From Sialis fuliginosa (lineage: Eukaryota; Arthropoda; Insecta; Megaloptera; Sialidae), in the NCBI GenBank assembly GCA_961205875.1, contig OY540810.1, positions 34,224,001 to 34,288,000 of the forward strand: DNA of 64,000 nucleotides, read 5' to 3'. The notes under the pieces are model-generated. The model saw nothing but the letters and a program-made list of their open reading frames with translations. It did no database searches and was not told the origin of the DNA. A program made the position numbers and the translations under genes. This document shows, one piece after another, positions 1-11,657 of this stretch (its first letter is position 1; every line of letters starts with the position of its first letter).

Positions 1-121
1 CTCGATTATGGATATAAAATTTCGGATTTTCAAAAAAAACAAAAACAAAAAAGAACACGTATTTGTATGAGTAAATGTTGATTTTTAAAATACGTATCGA
101 ATGGATGAATCTTTTCGTTGT

Positions 122-248
122 TTTACACTAAAAAGACAAAACAGTATAATGGTGTTTATTGATAAAATGGCAACAAAACCTAAACAATTTTTAATTGGGA
201 TGTGTTTTAAAAACACCATATTGCTGTTTTGTCTTTTTGGTCTAAACA
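122..248 (+). mobile_element. Miniature inverted-repeat element, family A, copy 1
   Basis: The two ends are inverted copies: ACTAAAAAGACAAAACAG near 127 and CTGTTTTGTCTTTTTGGT near 224-241. The middle shares the stretch around ACAAAACCTA and GTTTTAAAAACA with the other three copies in this window (13992, 20143, 24450). There is no coding capacity, so it must depend on another element's transposase. The open frame at 101-283 runs through it and is not a gene. Confidence 0.75.
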
Positions 249-269
249 CACCGCTAAACAAAACGACAT

Positions 270-441
270 CAGTGGCGGACTAAGGAGTGACATTGAGAAT
301 TAAATAAAGATCTTAGTAATATTCAGGAAGGCGCCAAATTAATTTTTAGGAGGCGTTAAAAGTAAACCGACACCGGAAAAAAGGTAATTTAATTACACCT
401 AGGGGGTGCATAACTAACCTTCTTTCCCTAGTCCGCTACTG
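270..441. mobile_element. hAT-type miniature element (172 bp)
   Basis: The left end reads CAGTGGCGGACTAAGGAGTG and the right end, reverse-complemented, CAGTAGCGGACTAGGGAAAG. The 8-bp flanks are AACGACAT (262-269) and CACGACAT (442-449), identical at seven of eight positions, which fits a hAT target duplication. It has no open frame of note and is non-autonomous. It lies just right of a family A element. Confidence 0.85.
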
Positions 442-879
442 CACGACATTATATAATTTTTACAATTCTGTAAAAGTTTTTTAACCACAAGGATAAGGAT
501 CATCTACGACTATATTTTCAGAACCCTAAATCATCGCGGAAATTTCAAATGTAAATGTACAGGAACAAACACGACAAATTATGTATAATTAATTACCACA
601 TAGAATAATTGATTTTGTGTAAAGGTTTATTCAAATGAGTATCTTAATGTCAGAATTGTCAACTCATCACAAACCTCTACGAATATGATCTGTGTATGTA
701 CAATATACATATCCACATTATATACCTGCACTATACAAGGGCAAAACTGTATCAAGGGTGGCTATGATTTGTCCTATTGCGCAAACTCGGTCACCACCAA
801 ACCACGGCCAGAGTAAGACAGACATCGTGTGTAACATACAAACGTATCTTCCCATCTTCTTTTATCGGAATTTGAATTA
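442..879. other. AT-rich DNA without a recognised feature
   Basis: No gene, RNA gene or inverted repeat was found here. The 63-codon frame at 692-883 has no recognisable protein character. Confidence 0.5.
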
Positions 880-1349
880 TTAAACTCTGTTTGCTGCATC
901 CCTCTTTTATTTAAACCGATTCTGTTCGTAAACAAAGACAGGCGATAGTTAACTCGAGCGGTACAGTATGTCTGTCCCTGTCGTCGGTATGTACATTATT
1001 AATCGTATCAAGTGCACAGGCGTTTTAGGACATGTTGGTCCTTGTGTCTGCTATGAATAGAGCGGTGTTTCGCATATCGTTTCTACAGCAGGTTGATTTT
1101 AGGGTGTCTGACATACTCTGAAAAACAACACCCATAGTATCTTGAAGTTTTGTGAACCGTTTGGATCGACGATTGTTTCGCGTTCTTATCATTATTGATA
1201 ACTGTGTGATTGTCAAGTGTTTTGTGTATTGTTGTTTGTATATTTACAACAGACTGATATTTGTGAATAAGTTTGTTGTTTTTTTTATAGGGTCATCAAA
1301 ACTTCACACTGTGTTTTTCATCTCTGTGTGGCTGTGTATTTTATCTTAG
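880..1349 (+). other. GC-balanced region with a possible small exon at 1291-1349
   Basis: Base composition here is more balanced than in the flanks and includes several CpGs (TCGTCGG, GATCGACGATT). At 1271-1290 a T-rich tract ends in TTTTATAG, a plausible 3' splice site, and 59 bases later CTTAG is followed by GTATGT (donor at 1350). The 59-bp interval is open in two frames, but no peptide is recognisable. It could be an untranslated exon, a conserved non-coding stretch or chance. The short frames on both strands are not convincing genes. Confidence 0.2.
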
Positions 1350-1351
1350 GT

Positions 1352-2875
1352 ATGTTGAATCGATATCTCAGAGATTATTTTTATATAATGTTTAGTTTGC
1401 TGTCAATAATTTCATATGTTGGATAACATAAATAATATACGTTATTTTAATCAGGTATCAAATATCTCAAGATAATTTAATCTAATAAATTGTTTATATC
1501 GCTATAGAATATTTAAGCGGATGTTATAAGATTATTATATGCTATAAACAATTCATGTTTTAATTTGATGCTTGATTTAAATAATGAAATATTCTTGTAG
1601 ACTGCTTTTGAAATATAATTTGAATATTGAATATAATTTTACGTAAAATGATTTGAAGAGAAATACGTGCTATGTTTAACTAATGAGAATTTTCATCCCT
1701 TGAAAGCCTTTTATTGTGTCTATCGGAGGTAAGTTCGTGGAAAAACAAAATTTGGGATAAATCAATACCTGTTACAAAACTATTTAAACCTGCGTGGTTA
1801 TAATATTCAATTTTGGATTTTAAATTTCTTGTTTTAAATAATGTAAATAATAATTTTAAATGTGGGGTATAAACGAAAACAAAAGTCCTATAAAAACATT
1901 CATATTAACATAAAATGTATGATTTTTTTTTATTATTAAACATCTGGCTGGAAATGTATTTGGAATTTAGAACAAGTTTAAATTTATTTTTGTATGGACC
2001 TTGCAATTTTAGATATTATCATAATATTTAGAAAGTATTTATTTATCTTTCTTTGGTGACATATCGAAACTATTAAAATATCTGTTCTGTCATTTATCTG
2101 TCAAAAGTTTTTTTCAATATTTATATGCAACTGATTTAAAATGTTTTTATAATACTTGTTTGAATTCAGACGTTAAAATAAGATCTATATTTTATTTTGA
2201 TCAATTTTATGTGCTTATAGAAATATTGTATTTAAATACCGACGGTAAATTAATAAAATAATTAATCAACGATTCGAAAGAAAATGTAGTTTACGATTTC
2301 CAAAATATTCATGTAATGTAGCATCCAAAAATATCGAGAAAAATATTTACTTTGTACAGTAATTTATTTCAAATTTTTACAATACATTTAATAAAGATTA
2401 GTATTTTTGTATAAGAAAATTTAATTTCTTATAATTAAATTTACATTAGCATAACACCATAGGCTACTTAATTTTGGCCCAATATGAATACTGGGCTACT
2501 TTTACCAGTCCAATTTTAATCCTTTGTCGTATTTTTCGACTTTGAAAGTTCATACTACTATTATTCATATTTATAAAAAAATAGAAATAATAATATTCAT
2601 AATTGCGTTAAATGTATGTATATTTACTAATCATTATGATCAGATTAACTAAACATGTAATATAGCCTTTCATTTAATAAGACATGTGGTTTTGTTATTA
2701 TCCACTTCAATGCATATTTTAATCTCGGAACTAGTTTAACGCAATCAAGTACTGATATTATAAATTCCTGAAAAGTATATAATCCGTTAACGAACATTAA
2801 ATATGTATATAAAGTATTTCCGTATTTATTTATATCTTTGTAATTATATTACCTATGTTAATAATAAAAACCTTC
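1352..2875. other. AT-rich DNA; isolated donor-like site
   Basis: Long, very AT-rich stretch with no open frame or repeat that I can support. A strong donor-like sequence, CGGAG then GTAAGT, lies at 1724-1734, but no matching acceptor and exon body is visible upstream. Confidence 0.5.
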
Positions 2876-2879
2876 TTAA

Positions 2880-3119
2880 CCCTTTAGACACGTCCATATA
2901 ACGAAACAATAATTTTTCCTAATATAAATATGTGCACATTTCCCTAGAAAAATCAAAATGTTATATTTTTTTTAATTTACGTTTTGTCATACAATATATA
3001 CAATTTTGCATACAATAAAAAGACAAAAGTCGATTTCCACGAGTCGTTTACTATAGTCGATTTTCTCGCGGAAGGAAAAAAAGTACAATCGACTTTAGTC
3101 GATTTACGCGTCCAAAGGG
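2880..3119. mobile_element. piggyBac-type miniature element (240 bp)
   Basis: It is flanked by TTAA at 2876-2879 and 3120-3123. The ends are CCCTTTAGACACGTCC and, reverse-complemented from the right, CCCTTTGGACGCGT. A TTAA duplication with ends beginning CCC is the known signature of piggyBac-type elements. The inner part repeats the word AGTCGATTT in both orientations near 3028, 3055 and 3090-3101. It has no transposase gene. Confidence 0.75.
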
Positions 3120-3123
3120 TTAA

Positions 3124-4368
3124 AGTTTAAAAATATATCCGAAATACATATTTAAAATAAATTTCAATCTAAATATGTGGGTCCATTCTTTATACAAACA
3201 ATATTTATTTTATAAAACCGTATTTTTTTTTTTTATAAAATTGAGATATTCAGAAGTCTACTTTTTGTTGACATTGCGTATATTGAAGGCTTCAGTTGTA
3301 ATTGATAGTTGTTTCTTAAATTCTGTGTATAAACTTTAAACATGGAATGCCACGTTTGTAACAAGGTAGGTACTTTTGGAGAAAAATGTCATTTTTATAA
3401 AAAATTTCAAAAAAATAAATATATTTTTTGACTTTGATGAGCAATAACTCTGAACTGGAAATATAGCTAACAATAACGCTAATACTGAAAAATACGTTAG
3501 TTAATTACCTATGAAACTGATTCATTGTGATTGCTCTAGTTACGTTACTTTAGAAGTTATGAGATAATCTTTGTTTGTATAAGTACTATGAAGGAATCCT
3601 GTAGCTCAGAGGTTGTTGTAGATATACCCCCTTTTCATTTCATTTTTTTACTCACAATGACCCAGGGAATCCGCTTCTAAAATATCTGTATCCCAAACCG
3701 GACCACCCTGTATAACGAAAACATCTTAGTTATTTGGATATTTGATTGAAAAATATAATTCCAAAAACAAGGACATAAATTTAAAAGAAAATTCTTTGAA
3801 TTATCGATAAACCTGTCGGTAACGTAATAATAATACTAGAGCACGGAACTTGCCTTTTGCATTAATAATGATAGGTACTGAATTTTAAATTGAATCAAAT
3901 ATCGCGCGAAACCGGATGCTGCCAGCTCCATCTACATTTTGCGGCAAGGTTTCCGGTACAGCAACTGTGCCCTATAGCTGTGCATTTCTGCTGATGTTGT
4001 TAGTAAACAGTACAGGACAGTTCCGTAAGAAGGGTGAACGTTTTAGAATTGAAAGGGATCGTTTTACTGAATACATTTTTTTAGCTTTTCTTTTTCACTG
4101 ATTTTTCGTTATATTTTTATGTTGTATGAAGTTATTTTGAAGGAAGTGAAGTGATTTGATAGTTTGTATGGGGGAATATATACATTTTTTTTTAAATAAG
4201 AAAAGTATGAATATGTTTTGTTTTGATGAAATTGGATAATAAAAATAGAATGTTTATTTGTTGTACCACAGTTGTTTCTGTTGTATTGTATTTTTTTGAC
4301 ATTCTTTTGATTTCCTATTATGTTATAACATCGAGAAACTTATAGTTTATTATGAGGGTGGGTAAATT
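3124..4368. other. AT-rich DNA with a single transposon-like end at about 3640-3713
   Basis: Read on the minus strand, the stretch ending at 3713 begins TACAGGGTGGTCCGGTTTGG, the form of terminal sequence often seen on Tc1/mariner-like insect elements. No matching opposite end was found. A 61-codon frame at 3916-4101 lies in a slightly richer patch but has no recognisable domain. TAGCTCAGAGG at about 3602 looks like a tRNA A box but has no B box partner. Confidence 0.35.
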
Positions 4369-4401
4369 ATACAGGATGTTATAGAAAGATGGGCGTACAG
4401 T

Positions 4402-4782
4402 ACCATAGACATAGAGCATATACTGTGTATTATGTGCATTTGATTCGAAAATCGAGCCTTACATTGATTACATTGAGCGAGTTTACAAGCTAACAAGCCA
4501 GCTTGTAAATTCGCTCAATGTAATCGACCCTTTAATCACTAAAAATAGAGACATAGAGTATGGACCGTGCATTCTGTATTAATAATGAAGTAACATATAT
4601 TCAAAACAGTGAGAGAGATGCGGTAGTGTTTGGGATATATCTATATCTTTTTCTAAGAAGAATGAAATAGTTACTTTTGTTTAAATAAGGACAAGTATAT
4701 TCCAAACCATTTTCTATTCCTTTCTTTTGACACGGCTCTGTTTTCGAGTCGGATAAGCGGTCCATGCATTATGTCTATGGTT
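4402..4782. mobile_element. Nested inverted-repeat element with CCATAGACATA ends
   Basis: The left end reads ACCATAGACATAGAGCATA; the right end on the minus strand reads CCATAGACATAATGCATGG. A third copy of the same word, GACATAGAGTATGGACC, is internal at about 4550-4566. The element also contains the near-perfect hairpin at 4466-4525. Superfamily is not assigned because no clear target duplication can be read. Confidence 0.5.
4466..4525. repeat. Near-perfect hairpin, 26-bp arms, 8-bp loop
   Basis: GATTACATTGAGCGAGTTTA begins the left arm and its complement ends the right arm, with one mismatch over 26 pairs (4466-4491 against 4500-4525). The loop is AACAAGCC. It sits inside the nested element at 4402-4782 and may be its structural core or a younger foldback insertion. 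Confidence 0.8.
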
Positions 4783-5046
4783 CTAATCAACATTAGTATC
4801 GTAAACCATGCTGTTTCAGAGATATGTATGTGTGATTTCCAGCTTCGTAAAGTTTAATGAGTAAGTTATTCGTTTATCAAGTTTGCTGTGAAATTTATTA
4901 ACTTATTTAAATTCCCAAGACTCGGTATCGCTCATATCTCAGAAAGGGTTGGCTTGATGACCCATGTTGATGGAACTTTTTTGATTGATTTCAATCAATA
5001 CAAGATACGTCCTTAATAATTCCGACATCCTTTTTAACACTCTGTA

Positions 5047-6098
5047 TAAGTAGGTACCTATTTTGAGATGGTTAAAAAACTGATTATAACTTCTACATAT
5101 AATAGGGTAGTTTAGGATAGTTTTTTTTGTGTGGATATAGGTACATTTTAGAATAAAAAATTGTGGTTAAAGAAAGTATTTATTCTCGTGTATTATTATA
5201 ATTTATTTTTACAAGTTTTAAGGCTTCCGCTGTGATTTTCAAAACTTATTTTGTTTCATATAACAAAACAATATATTTTAATTTAATTTTGGTTGTTTTA
5301 TTAATGGCTAAGTCGATACTTTCTTATGTTTTTATCATAATTATATTTAAAAGATTACTTACTACTATTATTAGACAATATATGTGGATTAATAAAGCAA
5401 TATCAATTTGATAATTTAAAAACACGAAATGGGCAAAAAGATCGGAATTAAATTACATTCATTAAAAATGGTTTCAAAATTCAAACTTCTTTACAAAATT
5501 TAAACCTCCCTAATTACGTACCTGATATAAAGGATACTAAAAGCAATTAACACTAAGCTCATATTACATATAAACATCCTTTACTATCGGCTCCCCTTCC
5601 AGTACAAACGGAGGCAACACGCATCATAGAGTGTTGCAGACAGCCTGCTAGTTTCAATTTGATATCTAATAGATGTGTGTGTATGGGGGAATACACATAT
5701 TGTTTATGATTTAATGCACTTTTATATGATTTTAGGAGCAATTGTTGAGAAATTCACGGCTATTGTTTAATACAATTAACATGAATTGGCTGTTATTGCA
5801 TGAGGGAAAGCATGTTGATTTTAATGATGCGAATGTAATGAGTGTCATGTGTTTTAAGATAAAATTAATAATTGCTGTAAAGTTATGTGGAAAAGGGAAA
5901 CCTTATAAGTAGGTAATACATTTTAATATGTATTGCTTTATGAATTACATATTAAAAACAATAAGTGTAATTCGATTTAAATATAGTTTATAAAGAATAA
6001 AATGTTTGTTATATTTTTCAAATGAGTTATTTTCAGAAAATGAAAAATAGTTCAATATTTAATTTATTTACAAAAAATTGTCTTTCTAGATCTCTACT
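5047..6098. other. AT-rich DNA without a recognised feature
   Basis: No repeat partner, RNA gene or coding exon was identified. A slightly less AT-rich patch at about 5575-5680 gives a 60-codon minus-strand frame that I consider accidental. Confidence 0.5.
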
Positions 6099-6102
6099 TT
6101 AA

Positions 6103-6583
6103 CCCATTAACGCCCAAAAGAAAACAAAAACATGCATAAGATTTTTTAAAATGAAATTAAGTATACATACAATATAGTTAATTAAATATTACAACAAATT
6201 TTTTTTTTATATTTAGAAAAAAAAATAACGGTGTGCATTAGAGTGAGTAAATTTGGCAGATATGAAGTCTATTTTGTGTGAGATTTTCTGATATCATTTT
6301 TTTTAGATAAATTTCATTTAAAAATCAAGTTATATGTATATTTATGTTATTCAATATGATTTAAACAAAATCCATGTGCTTCAGTTGGATAAAATATATT
6401 AGCATATCACATGCCTATATTCATATACAAATAATTCGCAGCAATTTAAACACTCATGAAACTAATAACATTAACAGATTTTGATTTTGATTTTTAAGGA
6501 AATCTTGTGAATTAATATCCATAGAACGCAACACGAATTATAAAATTAGGTGTACACAAGAGTGTACGGTGGGCGTTAATGGG
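6103..6583. mobile_element. piggyBac-type miniature element (481 bp)
   Basis: It is flanked by TTAA at 6099-6102 and 6584-6587. The termini are CCCATTAACGCCCA on the left and TGGGCGTTAATGGG on the right, exact inverted repeats of 14 bp. This is the second piggyBac-like signature in the window. The inside is AT-rich and non-coding, so movement would need a transposase supplied from elsewhere. Confidence 0.85.
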
Positions 6584-6655
6584 TTAAGTGGATCTAATAC
6601 TTTTGGCCTCTGAACGACTTGTCTGCGTAATAAACAACGTTCTCGTATTTTTATT

Positions 6656-6678
6656 ATCAATCAATCAATCAATCAATA
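6656..6678. repeat. (TCAA)n microsatellite
   Basis: About five uninterrupted ATCA/TCAA units, bounded by ATTATTATCAA and TAATAACG. Confidence 0.9.
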
Positions 6679-6679
6679 A

Positions 6680-7440
6680 TAACGTGTTTGATTTTAAAAC
6701 TACTAAAATTGGGTTGTTCTATTTTGTTAGGTCATCGGAAAGGTGAAACAATTTATGTGTTATCTTCCTCTGGCCTTTGACCCAACAATTTTGCTTGTTT
6801 ATAAAGGTATTAACTTATTGTTTTTTTTATTAAGTAGCCTATAATATTATCTGGTTCTTAAAGTGTTAAATAGCCCTTAAAAAAATATTATTGTAATATT
6901 TGTATCATAATATTCCTATCCAGGGGTTATTTTAAGAAAATTTTTCAACTACAAATACCTTCTTTTTTTGCTTTTTTGCTCTACACTGTATATTTCTCTC
7001 ATAAATTATAGTGACTTTTTTACACTTTTTTATATTTTTCTTTCTACTTGCAATTTTTCAACTACATAAATTAGCTTTTACAACTGCAGTTTTCATTTTT
7101 GGAACTGCAGAAACAAGCAACAACTATATACACAATAAAATAACCCCTGTTCCTATCTACACTTTAACCGAATCTGTATTTCTTATAACAATAAAGAACT
7201 TCGTGTTGAGAATGATCTATACTAGGTTACTAGATACCTCTATATTTAATCATTTTTGATTGACATTTAGTAAATTTTGACATATGTAGGGTTCAGCCAC
7301 AAATGCACAGAACAAACGTATGTTTACTCTGGTACAATTTATTACAGGCATTATTAAATCCGATGTTGTATCTTGTCGAACAAGCACGTTACAAATTAAC
7401 AAAGTAAAAATGATAAATAAACATAATTTGTCATCGTACG
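6680..7440. other. AT-rich DNA upstream of the CpG-rich patch
   Basis: Open frames at 7011-7259 (plus) and 7250-7513 (minus) are low-complexity and AT-driven, with no recognisable domain. No repeat was matched. Confidence 0.45.
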
Positions 7441-7469
7441 GAGAGATGAAATAAATTTCTGCAATATTG

Positions 7470-7640
7470 GATTTAAAGCGGTTGCCACGAGAAAGAGTGA
7501 GACGGGCGTACAAATGCCAGCCGCGTTGTCATAGTAACGACGCGTCTCGCGAAGAAGACGTAGTACGGTCGGCCGGCGACGTAGCGACGGTGGCGCCACT
7601 GTTGCCGAGGCCTGCTAATTGCAGGAAATTATGAACGTGG
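7470..7640. promoter_or_regulatory. CpG-rich promoter-like island
   Basis: This is one of the two most GC- and CpG-dense stretches of the window (for example GACGCGTCTCGCG and GGTCGGCCGGCGACG), in sharp contrast with its AT-rich flanks. It contains an exact X-box match at 7525-7538 and lies about 135-300 bp upstream of an ATG that opens a spliced-looking short exon at 7776. Together this suggests a promoter firing to the right, though direction is inferred only from the downstream exon. The short frames crossing it on the minus strand look like composition artefacts. Confidence 0.45.
7525..7538 (+). promoter_or_regulatory. X-box (RFX site), exact consensus match
   Basis: GTTGTCATAGTAAC fits the 14-bp X-box consensus RYYNYYATRRNRAC at every position. 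In animals RFX factors use this site to drive genes for building cilia and ciliated sensory neurons. It lies about 240 bp before the candidate start codon at 7776. A match alone can be chance; the CpG-rich setting makes it more credible. Confidence 0.45.
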
Positions 7641-7775
7641 TAGAAAATTTTTGGTCTAGACGTTCGTAATATCATCATCATCTTCATATTATTGATCGAT
7701 CGGTCGTATAGAAGGATGGTGGTTGTAGTAAACTGATTTGGTGTAGGGAAATTAATTCTTTGGGAGTTTCTCAAC

Positions 7776-7808
7776 ATGGATGTTGAATTTGATTTGATTG
7801 AAGAAAAC
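7776..7808 (+). CDS. Candidate first coding exon, 11 codons, then a splice donor
   Basis: The sequence CAACATGG gives a good animal start context. The reading MDVEFDLIEEN runs for 33 bases and meets AAC followed by GTGAGT, a strong 5' splice site, so the exon would end in phase 0 at 7808. Without splicing the frame stops after 17 codons. A short acidic first exon downstream of a CpG-rich, X-box-bearing patch is the typical look of an insect gene start with a long first intron. I do not recognise the protein, and no convincing second exon can be joined to it within the window. Confidence 0.35.
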
Positions 7809-7991
7809 GTGAGTCTTCTCGAAATTTGATTACTTTTTTTCCAGACTCTTTATGAACGGATGTTTTTTATTTAATATTTGCTGAGGTTTCTTAAAATTTA
7901 TGTGTAGAGGTACTGATTACTGATATTGTATTTCGTTTGATAAAAAAAAAAACTGTTTGAATTAAATTTTTATTTTTACTTAGTAATACAC

Positions 7992-8901
7992 TACTCTGCC
8001 GTGTTTAGGTAAAAGGTGGTAAACTTTATTTACTGCCTTTTAGTAATTTTGATGCTATTAGGTTTATCAGACGATTTTATACATATTCGTCATAAAATTC
8101 ATCATTAAAAATCTTATTTCAATAGAATATTCATTTTTTAAGTTTATTGAATATATCAAATTAGTTACTTTTTCTGAATATAAAAGCAGTAAAAACATTT
8201 TTCAACATAAAAAAGGAGTAACTTTTAAACTATACTACTTATATCCACTGAAAAATATACGTACAATATTCACTATCATTCCAAGTTCTTATAATTTCGA
8301 AAAGACAGCTTTCAAAAATTATCTACTTCATATAAATAATACAGTAAATTTTTTACTTATTTTTTTAATTTTTTTATTGTAATTATTCTTCTATCACTTT
8401 GTAATTATCAAGTGGCATAAAAATTAATTTTCCGTTAAATATAAATTTATATTTAAGATTTTGTATTTCGATACTCATTAGACAAAAATTATTGTATTAC
8501 TAACATTTATTTTGATCTCAATAAAATACATTGAAATAAAACTGAATTTTTACTCTGCATTACTGTGTTTTACCTCTGACAAAAAAGCTATTTCAATAAT
8601 TAAAACAGTGGAAAAAAGCAGTACAGTTTTAAAGAGTACAGTCAGTAAACCACATCTTACTGCTTTTAAATTTCCATAAATAAAAGACAGTAAATCACTC
8701 AATTTAAGCATTTTGATGAATTGAAAACTAAAATTACACTCAAATGATAATGAAGTCATGTAACTTATCATTGGCCACAAAATAAATGTTATGAAAAAAA
8801 AAAATATTAATTCAGTTAAAGAAAATCAAAAACTTCGAGTTCAGTTTTCTTTGTTTTTATTATTTTACATCTTACTGCCCTTTCCCTAAGCACGACAGTA
8901 C
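7992..8901 (+). mobile_element. Inverted-repeat element with CTGCCGTGTTTAGG ends
   Basis: The left end CTGCCGTGTTTAGGTAAAAG is matched by the right end read on the minus strand, CTGTCGTGCTTAGGGAAAGG. The inner part, about 8100-8580, is clearly homologous in inverse orientation to 47886-48480. That second copy lacks both tips. The minus-strand frame at 8550-8780 falls inside and has no recognisable function. Superfamily unassigned. Confidence 0.6.
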
Positions 8902-10566
8902 TATATAAAATACCAATTTATTTAATGTTAAGCTATATGTGCACATCGTGTATTTAGTTTTTGTATTTGGTTTACTTGCAAACTAAATTTGTAAAACTCA
9001 TAGAAAACATTGTACAGCTTTCAATTACATTACAAATACTTGTAAAAAGAGTTTAGTTTGCTTTTACTTCAAACCATACTCTTGTTTGTACCAGACTTTA
9101 TTCGTTTAAAAACAGATAAAGAGAAAAACTATTTGAAGTAATTAGTAATTACTAATTAACTATAATAAAGAGTTCTGAAATAGTCCAATTTGCTAATGTG
9201 ATCTATAGATTTAAGAGTAGGTATATAAATATAATCATAATATACTAGTAGTGACGTTAAATAAGCATTCTTATTAAGAATACTTATTCTTTATTAAATT
9301 TTTGACTTTTAGACAAACAAATTGTTTTTATTTAGATATAATCATATCTATGATATAATCATAAAAAAAAAAACATCTGTCAAGTAAATGCACAGTGCTT
9401 CCTCGTGCTAAATTCACCAAAGGTAGTTAATTATTGAACAATTTAAATAAAACCCGATAGTGTTCACATAAATTCCCTAGCATTGGTTAACCATTTAATT
9501 TTTATACAGTTTTGCTAAAAAATTTTAGTTAAGACGCACCTGATTATTTTTTCGTATATTTTTAATTTTTTGACGATTTCAATGTAAATTTAAATTTATT
9601 CAAACGTTAAATGACAGACAGACGGGCGGACAGACTGACAGACACGGAACGAAAAATGTTTGTCTTGACTTGAAACGGAAAGATCAATTTAAAATTTTGA
9701 AATCGGAAAACAATTTTTTTGTCTCATTCTAAAACGATCACGAAGCTTCTCGTATCTTCGATATTGCAAGGAAGCAATATCGTGTTTTTGTTGTGGATTA
9801 TTGTGTTAACATCTTTACTTTACCATTATATACTTGCGACTAAGTAAAATATTTATAAAAGAACGAAAGTACTTTTTCTTTTTATGCGTATTTTTCTTTT
9901 ACATTAAAAACCCAATTAATTTTTTATAATTAAAATTAATTAGGTATGAATTAAAACAGTAAAAAAACCAAGGTATTACTTTACATTCAAACTACCGTTC
10001 GTGACTAAAGGTATAGTTGTTTTTATCTTTCTTCAGTTGTATGAACAACAAAGGATCTCCCTGTAAATAATGAAAGGTTGTAATGAACAAGTGCTTCCTC
10101 TCTGGTACTTTAATCAATGATTGCCTGTCACAGTCCATAGAACTTAGATCTGATTATAATATCAGACCGTTATATTTGTGTCATTATCGTCTGAAAAAGA
10201 TACTATAGCAAGAAGAATAGCAGTTCGTCGCTGAGAATGTTTTTGTCGGTTTTTTTTTATGAATGGGTTCAAAACATTTTTTCTCACTTGATAGATTTTG
10301 AAATTGCGTAAGATGTTAAAATAAAGTGACACGGATATTCCGTGCGTAAAATTTTGTATTTAAAAATATTACATTTTTTAAGCAAACTAATACATAGATA
10401 TGTAAACTCTGCATATGCAATGTAAACATTTGGGGCTTTTTAAGTATACTAGTATCGCCTATTGTCAAAATTCGACCAATATTTAAAATTTCTTTTAAAT
10501 TTCCAAATAAAAACACTGCAACTGAATTATCTACATTTGACAGAAACCCAAAATTATTTATTTTTG
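8902..10566. other. AT-rich DNA with a GACAGACA-rich patch at about 9612-9645
   Basis: Most of the stretch is featureless. At about 9612-9645 runs of GACAGACAGAC resemble those at about 41772-41800 and in the Helitron-like elements, and look like decayed repeat ends. The frames near 10316-10582 have no recognisable protein character. Confidence 0.4.
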
Positions 10567-10580
10567 CCACTTGGTGGCGC
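10567..10580 (+). promoter_or_regulatory. CTCF-like insulator motif
   Basis: CCACTTGGTGGCGC agrees with the CTCF core CCASYAGRKGGCRS at 13 of 14 positions. CTCF binds such sites in many insects. A single motif is only suggestive. Confidence 0.3.
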
Positions 10581-10581
10581 A

Positions 10582-11657
10582 TATACTCCTATTGGTATGC
10601 TGTTAAACGATGCGAGGGGAAATAAACAAACAGCGAGAAGGGAAGTCGTGTGTATGTTAACTTTATTTTACCTGCCTTAACGGAAACATACACACATTTT
10701 TTTTGTGCACTTCTATGGCACAGTACCTTTCGAATTATGTAAGTTTCATTCACATCTTTTTATAATAAATACTAAAAAAACGACAATTTTTACAGATTTA
10801 AGATTATAGAATATTGTATTATATTATTTTAAATATATATTTGTGCAGAGTTATATCTTATATAAAAATTATTAGGGATTGTTAATAAAGACATTTTTGA
10901 TACATTTTATTATGAGAATATAAAATGTCACAGTTTTAAAAAGGTCAAATATAGTGGAATTCGATTAAAATATTAACGTTTATTTTTTTTACCGATTCCT
11001 GAAAATTATATTCTCAATTCTTTCAAGAATAAGAAAATAATAATATTTTCACCATTTAAAAAATAATACAGTTTTAAATATTATCTGCATATTTTTATTT
11101 TTTTATTTTTAATTGCGATTAAAATAATTGAAAATGAAATTTATCGATTGAAAATTTCATGGCTCCCTCCACAAATCCTCCATTTAAATTATAATTTACG
11201 TAAGTACTATTCGAAGTCACATTCTTCAGCTCCGTTAACCCCGATGATATCACTAAACTACTTGATTCTTAGAAGTTACAGTTTTATTAAATCGTTACAT
11301 TATTTTTTGGTTATTGGTTTTTATGAAGTTCATTTTTAAAGTATGTTTGTGTTGAAACCTATAAAAATATACGCGACCCTAAATGGATGTCGTATAGTTT
11401 AATGGAAGTAAGGCCAATGCTCACCGAGAAAATGTTAAAATGAAATTGTTTCCTGTTTGTATTTGCGTATATATTATACAGTAATTCGAAAATGTATGTA
11501 TTCATGCATAATTTTTTTATGTAGTAAAAATAAAAATTAACAAAATTATTTTGTATATGTGTACCATTGTTCAAACATATATTTGTACCTATATATAAAT
11601 AATATATTTTTATTTTGAAATTGAAAACAAATTCCGTATAAATAATATAAATATATT
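10582..11657. other. AT-rich DNA without a recognised feature
   Basis: Nothing coding or repeated could be supported. Short frames at 11148-11339 and 11359-11574 are AT-rich and unlikely to be genes. Confidence 0.45.

Larger units (their letters stand above)
4371..5044. mobile_element. TA-flanked inverted-repeat element with another element nested inside
   Basis: The left end is ACAGGATGTTATAGAAAG and the right end, reverse-complemented, CAGAGTGTTAAAAAGGATG. TA lies on each side (4369-4370 and 5045-5046), as expected for Tc1/mariner-like elements. About 380 bp near the left end are a separate insertion (4402-4782). The remaining inner sequence has no open frame. Confidence 0.5.

Noticed and set aside
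1724..1734. Strong splice donor CGGAG|GTAAGT
   Set aside because: No plausible acceptor and exon upstream could be identified.
3600..3615. tRNA A-box-like TAGCTCAGAGG
   Set aside because: No B box follows at the right distance and no cloverleaf can be formed.
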